Shown here piece by piece: positions 9,302 through 17,848 of a stretch of 64,000 bases of DNA. The stretch is taken from contig JAEWGW010000022.1 of the NCBI GenBank assembly GCA_023388055.1, positions 62,001-126,000 on the forward strand. Reading direction: 5' to 3'. Position numbers and translations under genes: made by a program. Each line of letters starts with the position of its first letter. Position 1 is the stretch's first letter. The notes beneath the pieces are model-generated. The model did no database searches and was not told the DNA's origin. It saw only the letters and a list, made by a program, of their open reading frames with translations. Origin of the DNA: Bacillota bacterium (GTDB lineage: Bacteria; Bacillota; Bacilli; Paenibacillales; NBRC-103111).

Positions 9302-10531
9302 TCAATAATCCCGGACGGCATCGAACCAGCCCTGCGCCGTCTCATCCGGTATCGGCTGGCCGATCAGGTGAGGGGACTGGCTGAGCTGCCAGACGGCTTC
9401 GCCCAGATCATCCCTTTCGGTGGTTTCGATCCCCTTCAGCCCATTGAAGCGCCGGGTGAATGCGGTGAGGATGGCCTCCGCCTCATCCATGCTGCGGGCT
9501 TCAGCCATGGATGTCTCGGCCAGGGTGTACGCTTCGTTGGCCAGCTTGGCCAAACGTTTGGGCCAGGAGGCGAAGGGGCGGCCAAATTCGGTTACCCACC
9601 ATTCCGGCTTCCGCAATTGGCTGACAGAGGCATAATCGCTCCACGGCCGGGTTTTCGCACGCGTCTTCATTTGCTGCCTTAGGCGTTTACCTCCGGCCTC
9701 CTCCACATTGTATGCAATAAACCTGTCCAGCTCCGGCCACGTCTCCAACGGGGGCATATCCCCCAGCTCCGGTATGAAGCGCAGCTCCAGATTCCGTAAC
9801 CCGGGATGGCGGGCCAAGGCGTCCATATGGGAGAAACTGCCCCACAGGCTCAAGGACTCCAGGTGGGGGAACCGGTCCAGACCGTTCAACGAGATCGGCT
9901 GTCCCAAGGAAGAGCCCTGCAGCGTCAAGCTGGTCACCCCCTGCAATTCACCCATCTCGGGCAGCTGAAGAGGAGATTCCGTCTTGCGGCGGCTGGTGGA
10001 CGGCGCCAAGACCAGCATCGACGGCAGAGTCCCTGTAGCCACAAACCGGGACAGCTCACCTGACACAGTAAGATGATAAAGCTCGTTGGGAAGCTTCAGG
10101 CTTATACATCCGGAGGTGGATGGTTTCAGCTCGATAAAGAATCCGTGCATCCGGGACAGACTGGCGTCCAGCTTCACATCCGCAGACAGAAGAGGCCTCC
10201 AGTTCATCTGCTCAATGGGACGCGTCCGCGCCCATTCCAGAAACCCGCTGTCATTCCCTGTATACGTAAGATGCCGCGGCCAGGGTGAACCCGCCGGTGT
10301 AGCGAAGGGGTCGAAGACGGACCATTGGATGGGCTCATCCGGGGCCACATGAAGATCTGCTTTATTTCCCAATTCCGGCGGTCCGATGGACAGGCTGCCT
10401 ACACCACGGCGAATATCGAGAATATGGCTGTGCGGGCCAGTCAAATCAATGGAATATTGGCCGTCTTCCCGAATGGAAGCAGGCGGGAGGGCTTGGTTAT
10501 CAAGGGACATGAGAATCATCCTCTCCATCAT
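9302..10531 (-). CDS. Unknown protein with leucine-rich-like repeats
   Basis: 409 residues, no signal peptide. Residues ~190-270 read as irregular leucine-rich repeats (LQGVTSLTLQGSSLG, HLESLSLWGSF, GLRNLELRFI), which usually form a protein-binding surface. The C-terminal ~120 residues are helical and charged. Two starts are possible: ATG 10531 after AAGAGGT, or ATG 10510 after GGAGAGGA. First gene of the 10.5-8.5 kb group. Cellular role unknown. Confidence 0.7.
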   Translation of the reverse strand: MMERMILMSLDNQALPPASIREDGQYSIDLTGPHSHILDIRRGVGSLSIGPPELGNKADLHVAPDEPIQWSVFDPFATPAGSPWPRHLTYTGNDSGFLEWARTRPIEQMNWRPLLSADVKLDASLSRMHGFFIELKPSTSGCISLKLPNELYHLTVSGELSRFVATGTLPSMLVLAPSTSRRKTESPLQLPEMGELQGVTSLTLQGSSLGQPISLNGLDRFPHLESLSLWGSFSHMDALARHPGLRNLELRFIPELGDMPPLETWPELDRFIAYNVEEAGGKRLRQQMKTRAKTRPWSDYASVSQLRKPEWWVTEFGRPFASWPKRLAKLANEAYTLAETSMAEARSMDEAEAILTAFTRRFNGLKGIETTERDDLGEAVWQLSQSPHLIGQPIPDETAQGWFDAVRDY

Positions 10532-10645
10532 GATATACCTCTTATTGTATCGTAAATCAGGTCGCCGGGCGCGTTTCCGGGCATACTCCCGGCAAGAACT
10601 GCAGCTTAAACATTCCTTCGATGCTCACTTCATCCACCCTTATCC

Positions 10646-10819
10646 TGCAAAAGTGCATCTATTCTGCTGGAATTCCGCCTTTTCTGCATTCCAAATGCAA
10701 AAGTGCAGCTATTTTACGCCGCAGGCTCCACCTTGCTCCCATCTGACGAAAATAGCTGCACTTTTGCAGGATAGACCGTAAAAATGAAGGTTTGTTTCCC
10801 ACATACCTGCACTTTTGCA
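10646..10819. repeat. Four-copy inverted repeat cluster built on TGCAAAAGTGCA
   Basis: Copies lie at 10646-10657 and 10696-10707 (direct), and at 10757-10768 and 10808-10819 (inverted). Spacings are 50, 61 and 51 bp. The inner pair extends to a perfect 20-bp inverted repeat (10696-10715 with 10749-10768) around a 33-nt loop, so the whole forms a nested cruciform. It occupies the 400-bp gap between two genes that converge on it; no ORF with a ribosome site lies inside. It resembles dispersed non-coding repeats of Paenibacillus genomes (from memory). Confidence 0.75.
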
Positions 10820-10931
10820 TTTCGGAGGTGCTTGGGAGTAACATTACCGCGTGCGCATCCCTCATCAACCCGCCAGCTTGATCGAAACAAAAAACCCAGG
10901 GACCATTAAAAGTCGCCTGGGGCTCAGCATC

Positions 10932-11474
10932 TCAGGATGTACCCATCTGGTCTGCCCGGTACATGCTCTCTGCTTCGATAGGGTTTTCCTTGGCGGTAAT
11001 CGAGCTTGGAATGAGCCGGCATACCTGAACCGGTCCGCCGTATACCGCCGATCTGTATTTGTCCACATGCTGCTTAGACAAGGGCCGGTTATAATAACCG
11101 GGCACATACTTATTCATCATTTCCTGCAGGACACGGGTGGCTTCATCCAGATCCGCAATCGGCTCCGCCTTCCCGAATACCATCACGCTCATATAGGCCG
11201 TATCCGTTTTGGCGGGCACCGGATTGGTGATGGTCCCATACTCCTCGCATACGGTAAAGCAGACCTCCGGATTTTCGGCCATCACCTGATTACGCCTTCC
11301 ATCTCCGGCTCCGTGAAAATACAGCTTCCCGTCCATCCACACATAATTCAGCGGAACAACATAGGGATGTTTCCCGTCCGCCAACCCCAGATACCCGATT
11401 CGCGCCTGCTGCAAAAAAGCCTCGATCTTCCCTTCATCCTTACATTCTCTAACTTTGTAGCGGATTGGATTCAT
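10932..11474 (-). CDS. Pyridoxamine 5'-phosphate oxidase-family FMN-binding protein
   Basis: 180 residues from ATG 11474 behind AAGGAGG. The split-barrel flavin-binding fold is indicated by EAFLQQARIGYLGLADGKHPYVVPLNYVW and a following FHGAGDGRRNQ, typical of the NimA/PNPOx-like group that handles flavin, heme or F420. Exact substrate unknown. It is divergent from a MocR-type regulator at 11615; MocR/PNPOx pairs are frequently linked to vitamin B6 or flavin-dependent detoxification, but the link here is inferred from position. Confidence 0.87.
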   Translation of the reverse strand: MNPIRYKVRECKDEGKIEAFLQQARIGYLGLADGKHPYVVPLNYVWMDGKLYFHGAGDGRRNQVMAENPEVCFTVCEEYGTITNPVPAKTDTAYMSVMVFGKAEPIADLDEATRVLQEMMNKYVPGYYNRPLSKQHVDKYRSAVYGGPVQVCRLIPSSITAKENPIEAESMYRADQMGTS

Positions 11475-11525
11475 GCGGAAATTCCTCCTTCTCATATCTG
11501 CGTTATTACGGTAGTATAACAATGA

Positions 11526-11572
11526 ATGGATTGTACGAACATATCCAAACAACGCGATTCGGAGCAATCCAT
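11526..11572. promoter_or_regulatory. Possible MocR operator: spaced inverted repeat
   Basis: ATGGATTG (11526-11533) and CAATCCAT (11565-11572) are 8-bp inverted arms 31 bp apart in the divergent promoter region of the PNPOx-like and MocR genes. Widely spaced half sites occur for MocR proteins. The assignment is weak. Confidence 0.3.
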
Positions 11573-11614
11573 AATATACAGCCCGGATAATCCATGAGTC
11601 AGGAGAGAGGCCCC

Positions 11615-13045
11615 ATGATGAAAGTAAACCGCCAGGATAAAACCCCCATCTGGCAGCAATTGCTGAATCAGGCGATTCATCATATCACCAGTGGAATCTG
11701 GGCCCCGGGGGAATTGCTGCTACCCTCCCGCGAGCTCGCTCAGCAGGTGGGTGTTTCCCGCTCCACCATTCAGATCGTCTATGAGGAATTGCTCAGCAGA
11801 GGGTATACGGTGACCTCCGGGCGTGGCGGAACACGGGTGAGCCACTGGAATCACATCACGGAGCCGGTGAACCCTCCCACGGCCCAGGGGCCCGTCCCGC
11901 CCTCCCTGCCCCTGCTGCATTCAGCGGTGAATCAATTGCAGGATTGGTTCGGGGGCAAGCAGCACTGGAAAACGAAGATTGATTTTACCCCGCATGAGCC
12001 TTATCTGGACGGACAATTCCAGAAGATTTGGCGGCAATCACTCCTTCACGCCTCCGCTGCAATGTACCTGTCGGATTGGGCCTACGGTGATCCGTATGGC
12101 CTTCCGGCGCTACGCGAGCAGATCCAGCGTTACTTGTTGCTGGAGCGGGGCATCCGTATCCAGACCAATCAGATTCTTCTGACCTCTGGCGCCCAGCATA
12201 GCCTGGATTTAATCGCCCAAGCGCTGTTAACCGAAGGAGATACGGTGTCCCTGGAGGACCCCGGCTTTCCGGCAGCCTGGATGGCCATGCAATACCGGCG
12301 GATGCAGGTGGTGCCCGTTCCCGTAGACGCCCAGGGGCTTGTGGTGGAGCGTATTCATCCCGGGTCCAAGCTGGTGTTTGTGACGCCCTCGCACCAGTGT
12401 GCAGTCGGGTCCGTGATGTCGGAGCCGCGCAGGCAGCAGCTCCTGCATAAGGCTGTTCATGACCAAATGTGGATCATTGAGGACGACTATGACAGTGAGT
12501 TCCGGTATCGGGGAGACCCGCTTCCGACCCTCTTCAGCCAGGCCGCAGCCAACACCTTGTATCTCATGAGCTTTTCCAAAATGATTGCTCCGGGCATCCG
12601 GATATCGGCTATCGTGGGATCGGTGGAGGCCATCGCCCAGTTGGCCCGGGTCCAGGAGCTAACCTACCGGCAGCTTCCCGTGATGGATCAGCTCACGCTG
12701 ACCCACTTTATCAAGCAGGGGCATTTTATGCGGCATATGAGAAGGGTCCGGAACGTGTACCGGCGGAGGCATGAAGCCATCACCAAGGCGATTGCCGCCA
12801 GCGGTTTGGGAGGCCGCTTCCACCTGAGCGGAGCGGAAACGGGGCTGCATGTGCTGCTTGAGGCGGAGGCGTCCTGCGATGAAGAGGCAACGACGGCGCT
12901 GGCCCTGCAGCAGGGCATACGGGTATATCCGCTGCGGCCCTATTGTCTGGAGAGCAGCCGGAAGGGATGGGTGCTGGGGTTTGCCAAGGTGGACGAGGTG
13001 TCGATTGAGCGGGGCATTCATCGGTTAGCGGAGTTATGGGCGTAG
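11615..13045 (+). CDS. MocR/PdxR-like regulator (second copy)
   Basis: 476 residues from ATG 11615, 9 nt after AGGAG; an upstream in-frame ATG at 11594 lacks a site. The GntR winged helix is in the first 75 residues (PSRELAQQVGVSRSTIQIVYEEL). The aminotransferase-like domain follows, with LTSGAQHSLDLIA, IIEDDYDSEFRY and the PLP-lysine segment SFSKMIAPGIRI. The VTPSHQ motif is diagnostic of the PdxR branch. It probably activates or represses the divergent PNPOx-like gene. Confidence 0.9.
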   Translation: MMKVNRQDKTPIWQQLLNQAIHHITSGIWAPGELLLPSRELAQQVGVSRSTIQIVYEELLSRGYTVTSGRGGTRVSHWNHITEPVNPPTAQGPVPPSLPLLHSAVNQLQDWFGGKQHWKTKIDFTPHEPYLDGQFQKIWRQSLLHASAAMYLSDWAYGDPYGLPALREQIQRYLLLERGIRIQTNQILLTSGAQHSLDLIAQALLTEGDTVSLEDPGFPAAWMAMQYRRMQVVPVPVDAQGLVVERIHPGSKLVFVTPSHQCAVGSVMSEPRRQQLLHKAVHDQMWIIEDDYDSEFRYRGDPLPTLFSQAAANTLYLMSFSKMIAPGIRISAIVGSVEAIAQLARVQELTYRQLPVMDQLTLTHFIKQGHFMRHMRRVRNVYRRRHEAITKAIAASGLGGRFHLSGAETGLHVLLEAEASCDEEATTALALQQGIRVYPLRPYCLESSRKGWVLGFAKVDEVSIERGIHRLAELWA

Positions 13046-13049
13046 GCAT

Positions 13050-13775
13050 TTATTCCAGCTGTGCAAGCCCCGCCTCATCTGCGATAATGATTTGCCGTTG
13101 GCCCACAAGCTTAATCCAGCCCTGCTCCTGAAACAGGGCCAGCTTGCGGCTCAGGCTTTCCTGCGTGGTCCCGATCATCACCGCCAGGTCTTTTTTGCTT
13201 ACAGGCAGCATGATGACGTTATCCTTGGTTTGACCCCTCTGTGGATTGTGCAGCATGTCCAATAAGGTCCTGGCCAGCCGCTGCTCCACATCATATAGGG
13301 TAAGCTGCTCCAATTTGGCCTCTGCGGATTCAATACGCTCGGTATACTTCTCCAGGAACTTGATCGCGATCTGAGGAGTCCGCAGCATGAGGTCATTGAT
13401 GACCTTGCCCTGAATCAGACAGATCTCGGTAGCCTCCAATGCCTCCGCTGTGTCCGTTAATACCGTATGGCTGAATAAGGACAGCTCCCCTGTGAAATCA
13501 CCGGGCTGAAGAATACGCACAATCTGCTCCTTGCCAGAGGAAGAGAAGCGGGATATCTTCACGCTCCCCCGGTGGACAATCCATAGATTCGCGGACGGGT
13601 GCCCCGGAGAGAATAGTACCTCCCCTTTTGCATACTGCTTACTGATGGAGGCGTCCATTACCTCCCGCTTCTCTTCTGCGGACAGCATATCCAGAATCGG
13701 CACATTGTTGATGCACAAGGCCGGAGACGGGTCTGCTGCCTTGGCCTTATTGGCCGGATGATGTTGACATGCCAT
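13050..13775 (-). CDS. Crp/Fnr-family regulator with FNR-type recognition helix
   Basis: 241 residues. A cyclic-nucleotide-binding-like barrel (residues ~30-130) is followed by a C-terminal HTH. The recognition helix TTQESLSRKL (203-212) keeps the E-x-x-S-R pattern that reads TTGAT half sites. Cysteines sit at 3, 21 and 119, and position 119 (TEICLI) aligns with the C122 region of E. coli FNR. N-terminal CQHH could add metal ligands. An oxygen-, redox- or metal-sensing role is inferred. Its start overlaps the ATPase gene by 29 bp, and a perfect FNR box precedes the operon, implying autoregulation. Confidence 0.87.
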   Translation of the reverse strand: MACQHHPANKAKAADPSPALCINNVPILDMLSAEEKREVMDASISKQYAKGEVLFSPGHPSANLWIVHRGSVKISRFSSSGKEQIVRILQPGDFTGELSLFSHTVLTDTAEALEATEICLIQGKVINDLMLRTPQIAIKFLEKYTERIESAEAKLEQLTLYDVEQRLARTLLDMLHNPQRGQTKDNVIMLPVSKKDLAVMIGTTQESLSRKLALFQEQGWIKLVGQRQIIIADEAGLAQLE

Positions 13776-15660
13776 TGCGAATCCCCCTATTCCTGGTGAA
13801 TATAGCCGGCTTCGTCTTACTCCCCCGGTAGCGTGTTAACCAAATCGCGTTCATAATCACGGCCAATACGCTTAACTCATGCACCAGCATGCCGGAGGCC
13901 ATGAATACACTTCCGGTTAACACTCCGATTAACAGGATCAGTACGATGGCAACCGCGAAGGTAATATTCTGCCGCATATTCTTCATTGTAGCACGGCTTA
14001 GTCCCAAGGCGTACGGGAGGTTGGACAGACGGTCCGACATGAGCACCACATCGGCGGTTTCGATAGCAGCATCGGTCCCCGAGCCCCCCATTGCAATCCC
14101 TACATCGGCAACAGCCAAAGCGGGAGCATCATTCACACCATCGCCGATCATGGCTACGGTATACTGCCTCTGCAGATCCTGTATGATCCTGAGCTTATCC
14201 TCCGGCAGCAGCTCCGCATAATACCGGTCGATTCCCAGCTCGCGGGCTACCGCGGCAGCAGTCCGTTCATTATCGCCGGTTAACATCACAACCTGTTGCA
14301 CACCGGATTTTTTTAAGCCTTGAACCAGTTCATAAGCATCATCCCGTAAGACGTCTGCAATGGAGATTAGCCCCAACACCCGTTCCTCATCCGCCACAAA
14401 AACAACCGTCTGTGCCCGATCCTCTTCTTGCGATACGTAGCGAATGACCTCTTGGTCATATGGAATGCTGTAGTCCGCCATTAACCTGCGGTTACCCATG
14501 TACAGCTTCCTTCCTTCAACGGTAGCCTCTACTCCCTTGCCGGGCAATGCCCCGAACTGTTCTGCGGGAATAACCACTGCCGAGAATCTGGATGAGGCCT
14601 CCGACACGATGGCTCTAGCCAAGTGATGCTCGGATAGATATTCAGCCCGGGCTGCCAGCTGCAGAAGTTCATCCTCACTCCCGTCCAGCACATGGATTCG
14701 GGTAACCTGTGGTTTGCCAATGGTGAGTGTACCAGTTTTGTCAAAGGCGGCCACTTGAACCTTGCCTGCCTTCTCCAGCGTGTCTCCACCTTTCAATAAA
14801 ATGCCGTTCCTTGCCCCGTTGCCGATCCCCGCTACGATGGAGACCGGAGCCGAGATCACCATGGCGCCCGGACAAGCAATCACCAACAGGGTCAGGGTTA
14901 ATTCAACATCTCTGGTCACGAGGTACACGATAAGCGCTAATCCGAAAATAGCAGGTGTGTAGAACCGGGCGAATTTCTCAATGAATTTCTGCGTGGGCGC
15001 TTTCGCTTCCTGAGCTTCCTCCACCATATGGAGAATCCGGGCAAAGGTCGTATCGCCGCCAACCTTCTCCGCCATAATCTCCAGATAACCATGCTCTATG
15101 ACCGTTCCGCTGAACACCCTCGTTGCCTTATCCCTGCTGACGGGGAGAGATTCTCCTGTAATAGCAGCTTGGTTGATGGTCGCCTTTCCCTTGAGAACCG
15201 TACCATCCACCGGAATGCTTTCGCCGGGACGGACCAGAACCAGATCCCCTTCCAGCACCTCATCCGATGGCACCTTAACCTCGATTCCATCACGTATAAC
15301 CGAAGAGGTGGCAGGAACCAGCGCCATTAACGACCTCAACGAAGACCGGGTCCGTTCAATCGCTCTCGCTTCCAGATAGGAGCCGAGCATGAACAGGAAG
15401 GTCACGGCTGCAGCCTCCCAGTATTCCTGGATGAGGATGGCCCCGGTGACGGCGATGGTCACAAGCGCTTCAATTCCTATGATGCGGTAACGCAAGGCTT
15501 GGACGGCATTCTTCATAATCGGAGCCCCTGCGGTGAGGGCGGCGGCAATCATGAGCATATCCGAGACAAAACCGAGCCCACCAACTGCCTTTAGTAAAAA
15601 GGAGGAAACAATAAGCAGACCGGCCGTCAGGATCATCCATTCCTTTTTCCTTCTGGACAT
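13747..15660 (-). CDS. Heavy-metal translocating P-type ATPase (P1B) with a CPG motif
   Basis: 637 residues with no N-terminal HMA domain. Motifs in order: ITGES (168-171), the membrane motif ACPGAMVIS with CPG at 263-265, DKTGTLT from 307, an SEHHLA HP-motif, MLTGDN, and GDGVNDAPAL. P1B pumps normally have CPC, SPC or CPH at the ion-binding site; the CPG here is seen directly and leaves metal choice open. It starts at ATG 15660 after GGAGGT. Its chaperone-like HMA partner is upstream and its FNR-like regulator downstream in the same operon. Confidence 0.92.
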   Translation of the reverse strand: MSRRKKEWMILTAGLLIVSSFLLKAVGGLGFVSDMLMIAAALTAGAPIMKNAVQALRYRIIGIEALVTIAVTGAILIQEYWEAAAVTFLFMLGSYLEARAIERTRSSLRSLMALVPATSSVIRDGIEVKVPSDEVLEGDLVLVRPGESIPVDGTVLKGKATINQAAITGESLPVSRDKATRVFSGTVIEHGYLEIMAEKVGGDTTFARILHMVEEAQEAKAPTQKFIEKFARFYTPAIFGLALIVYLVTRDVELTLTLLVIACPGAMVISAPVSIVAGIGNGARNGILLKGGDTLEKAGKVQVAAFDKTGTLTIGKPQVTRIHVLDGSEDELLQLAARAEYLSEHHLARAIVSEASSRFSAVVIPAEQFGALPGKGVEATVEGRKLYMGNRRLMADYSIPYDQEVIRYVSQEEDRAQTVVFVADEERVLGLISIADVLRDDAYELVQGLKKSGVQQVVMLTGDNERTAAAVARELGIDRYYAELLPEDKLRIIQDLQRQYTVAMIGDGVNDAPALAVADVGIAMGGSGTDAAIETADVVLMSDRLSNLPYALGLSRATMKNMRQNITFAVAIVLILLIGVLTGSVFMASGMLVHELSVLAVIMNAIWLTRYRGSKTKPAIFTRNRGIRNGMSTSSGQ

Positions 15661-15673
15661 GTTGCTTACCTCC

Positions 15674-15895
15674 TTACCTTATGTTTAGAATTTGAAAGCC
15701 CAGATTCGTGATGACTTTACCCAGGCCAGCAGCGTTCACAAGCTCACTGTGGCTCACCTTGACCTTGCTGGAGGTGAAGAGGATCTTTACCTCGGATACC
15801 CCCGCTTGCTTGGTTAACGCCGCTTCAATTTTCTTGACACAGCTGGGGCAGGTAAGCTGCTCTAATTGGAGTGTGGTCATTGTCGTTGTTATCAT
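15674..15895 (-). CDS. HMA-domain metal-binding protein (CopZ/MerP-like)
   Basis: 73 residues from ATG 15895, 9 nt after AAGGGGG; the longer upstream frame would run through the promoter. It is a single ferredoxin-like HMA domain with TCPSCVKKIEAAL, cysteines at 16 and 19 binding a soft metal. It lies 13 bp before the P-type ATPase, which lacks its own HMA domain, so it probably delivers ion to the pump or senses it. First gene of the FNR-box operon. Confidence 0.85.
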   Translation of the reverse strand: MITTTMTTLQLEQLTCPSCVKKIEAALTKQAGVSEVKILFTSSKVKVSHSELVNAAGLGKVITNLGFQILNIR

Positions 15896-15940
15896 TTGGT
15901 GAATCCCCCTTAGGATGTACATGATCTTCTTGCTAACTTC

Positions 15941-15982
15941 AGTATAGGGGGTATTCGGTGAGGTTCCTTTGATCTGGATCAA
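15941..15982 (-). promoter_or_regulatory. FNR box with class II promoter for the metal ATPase operon
   Basis: TTGATCTGGATCAA (15969-15982) is an exact TTGAT-N4-ATCAA FNR/Anr consensus. On the minus strand a -10 hexamer TATACT (15946-15941) places the box centre 41.5 bp upstream of the expected start, the classic position for FNR activation. The cognate protein is probably the Crp/Fnr regulator at the operon's end. Confidence 0.8.
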
Positions 15983-16014
15983 TATTTAAAATCTTCACCT
16001 GTAAAAGCCGAAAA

Positions 16015-16042
16015 AGCGGTACAGGTCATCGCCCGTACCGCT
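16015..16042 (-). terminator. Terminator of the L25 gene
   Basis: AGCGGTAC and GTACCGCT form an 8-bp stem; on the minus strand it is followed by TTTTT. It lies 20 bp after the L25 stop. Confidence 0.75.
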
Positions 16043-16061
16043 GCTCTCTTCTATAGAATCG

Positions 16062-16607
16062 TTACGGCTTCACAACCGACAGAAGGGACTCGTTAGCCTC
16101 GGAAATCACCGCTACCTCGGGGGCGAATACGGCATCCCTGACATGTAAGGTTTCTCCAACCCCCATGCCGCTAATATCAAATTCAACCGACGTTGGCAGG
16201 TGATCCGGCAACGCCTCCACCTCGATCGACGCCAATTGAATTTGTACAACCCCGCCTTCCTTCGTTCCGACCGGGGTCCCCTTGAACTTAACGGGAATTT
16301 TGGTGCGCAGGATCTCATGGGTCTGCACCTGCTGGAAATCCACGTGGATCACGTCGCCTGTTACCGGATGACGCTGCAGATCCTCCAGCAAAACAGTCAA
16401 GGCTTCCTTTTCTTCAAACTGCAGCTTGATAAAGCCGGAGGCACTTTGCCTTAACCATTTTTGGAATTGAATTGAAGAAATATGAACCATCTTGTTTTCT
16501 GTGTTCTTACCAAAAACAATACCGGGTAAACGCCCGGATTGGCGCAAATTGCGAAGTTGGGATGTATTTAACGGGATGCGGGCTTCCGCTTGGAAACTAG
16601 TGGCCAT
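16062..16607 (-). CDS. rplY: Ribosomal protein L25 / general stress protein Ctc
   Basis: 181 residues from ATG 16607. The N-terminal L25 domain that binds 5S rRNA begins ATSFQAEARIPLNTSQLRNLR and has GIVFGKN. It is followed by the longer TL5/Ctc-type C-terminal beta domain (VEFDISGMGVGETLHVRD). In Bacillus the orthologue ctc is stress-induced. Isolated gene with its own terminator on each side. Confidence 0.92.
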   Translation of the reverse strand: MATSFQAEARIPLNTSQLRNLRQSGRLPGIVFGKNTENKMVHISSIQFQKWLRQSASGFIKLQFEEKEALTVLLEDLQRHPVTGDVIHVDFQQVQTHEILRTKIPVKFKGTPVGTKEGGVVQIQLASIEVEALPDHLPTSVEFDISGMGVGETLHVRDAVFAPEVAVISEANESLLSVVKP

Positions 16608-16743
16608 GCTGTGTTCGCTCCTCTTCATCAATTGATATTTTCATACCTTTTACCAACACCCAATTTCCCCCTAACGGGGCTAAAGAGAGGAACATAGCAT
16701 CACCACCTCCACATACCATTGTGTTATTTTCCATTTAATACAT

Positions 16744-16810
16744 AAAAATCCCATGATAAAGCAAAGCACCCTGCTCGGAGAGCAGAATGCCGATGAGTAA
16801 CCTATGGGAT
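16744..16810 (-). terminator. Terminator after the metallo-hydrolase gene
   Basis: ATCCCAT/ATGGGAT outer arms enclose an inner CTGCTC-gga-GAGCAG hairpin. On the minus strand the structure ends in TTTTT, 13 bp after the stop at 16823. Confidence 0.6.
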
Positions 16811-16822
16811 ACCTCTAGCCTA

Positions 16823-17806
16823 TCATAGAAGTATGGTTTTGTCTTCTTTTGCAGTGATTATTGTTTGAACCTTGCTCAAGTTGCCCTTGAAATAGGTCGT
16901 AAAATACCAGTCACGATACGCCACGGGAACTTCAATTTCATCGATACTTTTCTTATTCCGAACAGCGTCCTCCACAATTGCCATAATATCCGTTATGTAC
17001 CCCTTCACCTCGCGAAGCTCCTGCAAGGTGCATACTTCTCCATGCCCCGGTACGATAAACTCTGCACCCAGCAGCTCGATTTTGTCCAAAATATGCAGCC
17101 ATTCCTCAGGATTGGCATACGCCAGAACCGGGTGATGCTTGGAGAGCACCAGGTCCCCTGTTACAACAACCTTGTCCTCCGGGAGGTACACAATCGTGTC
17201 GCTTTGCGTGTGTCCGCCACCAAATGTGAGAAGCTGAACGCTGCGTTTACTGCCATGGATGGTCATCTGCTGATCGAACGTGATTGTCGGCAGGGTGTGC
17301 ACCAGCTTAGGAAGCATCTTCATAAACTCGCGGTCACTGGCATTTTCCCATGCCATTTCTCTCTTTGCCTTTTCATCTGCCTCTTGACGTATCTTGGTTT
17401 CGAATTCTTCGATAGCCTGCATCATCTGCCCGGCGGTCTCCCGGTAGTGGGCTAGCCGGTCTCTGGCAAAGGTATTCATAACCTCACGAGTGGCCGATGT
17501 TGAAATAATCTGAGCCGTGGGCACAAACACTTGATTTCCAGAGGTATGATCGCTATGCCAATGCGTGTTGATGACATAGGATACAGGGTTTCCCGTAAGA
17601 TGCTCCGCGGCAGCCTTCAAATCCTCCGCCGCCTGAGTGGTCAGGAAAGTATCCACAACAAGAGTTATTTCACCCAAATCAATGATTGCCGCATTCCCTA
17701 AAGAACCAGTGCCTGAAACCGCAACTGCTGCAACTACACTATCTGCAACATATTTCAGCCGAAAATGCTCAGACCCGCTAAATGACGCTACACTATTTTT
17801 CATCAT
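16823..17806 (-). CDS. MBL-fold metallo-hydrolase
   Basis: 327 residues. The metallo-beta-lactamase signature THWHSDHTSG supplies the zinc/iron ligands, with further ligands at GGGHTQSD, TGDLV and PGHGE. There is no signal peptide. A glutamate/lysine-rich helical insert follows the HxHxDH motif. It is closest in feel to the broad SoxH/quinone-type MBL group, but substrate is unknown. The start has GGAGGAAAAGAGG upstream. Confidence 0.87.
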   Translation of the reverse strand: MMKNSVASFSGSEHFRLKYVADSVVAAVAVSGTGSLGNAAIIDLGEITLVVDTFLTTQAAEDLKAAAEHLTGNPVSYVINTHWHSDHTSGNQVFVPTAQIISTSATREVMNTFARDRLAHYRETAGQMMQAIEEFETKIRQEADEKAKREMAWENASDREFMKMLPKLVHTLPTITFDQQMTIHGSKRSVQLLTFGGGHTQSDTIVYLPEDKVVVTGDLVLSKHHPVLAYANPEEWLHILDKIELLGAEFIVPGHGEVCTLQELREVKGYITDIMAIVEDAVRNKKSIDEIEVPVAYRDWYFTTYFKGNLSKVQTIITAKEDKTILL

Positions 17807-17848
17807 GACCTCTTTTCCTCCAGCCTGTGGAAATATACTATACGTCCA

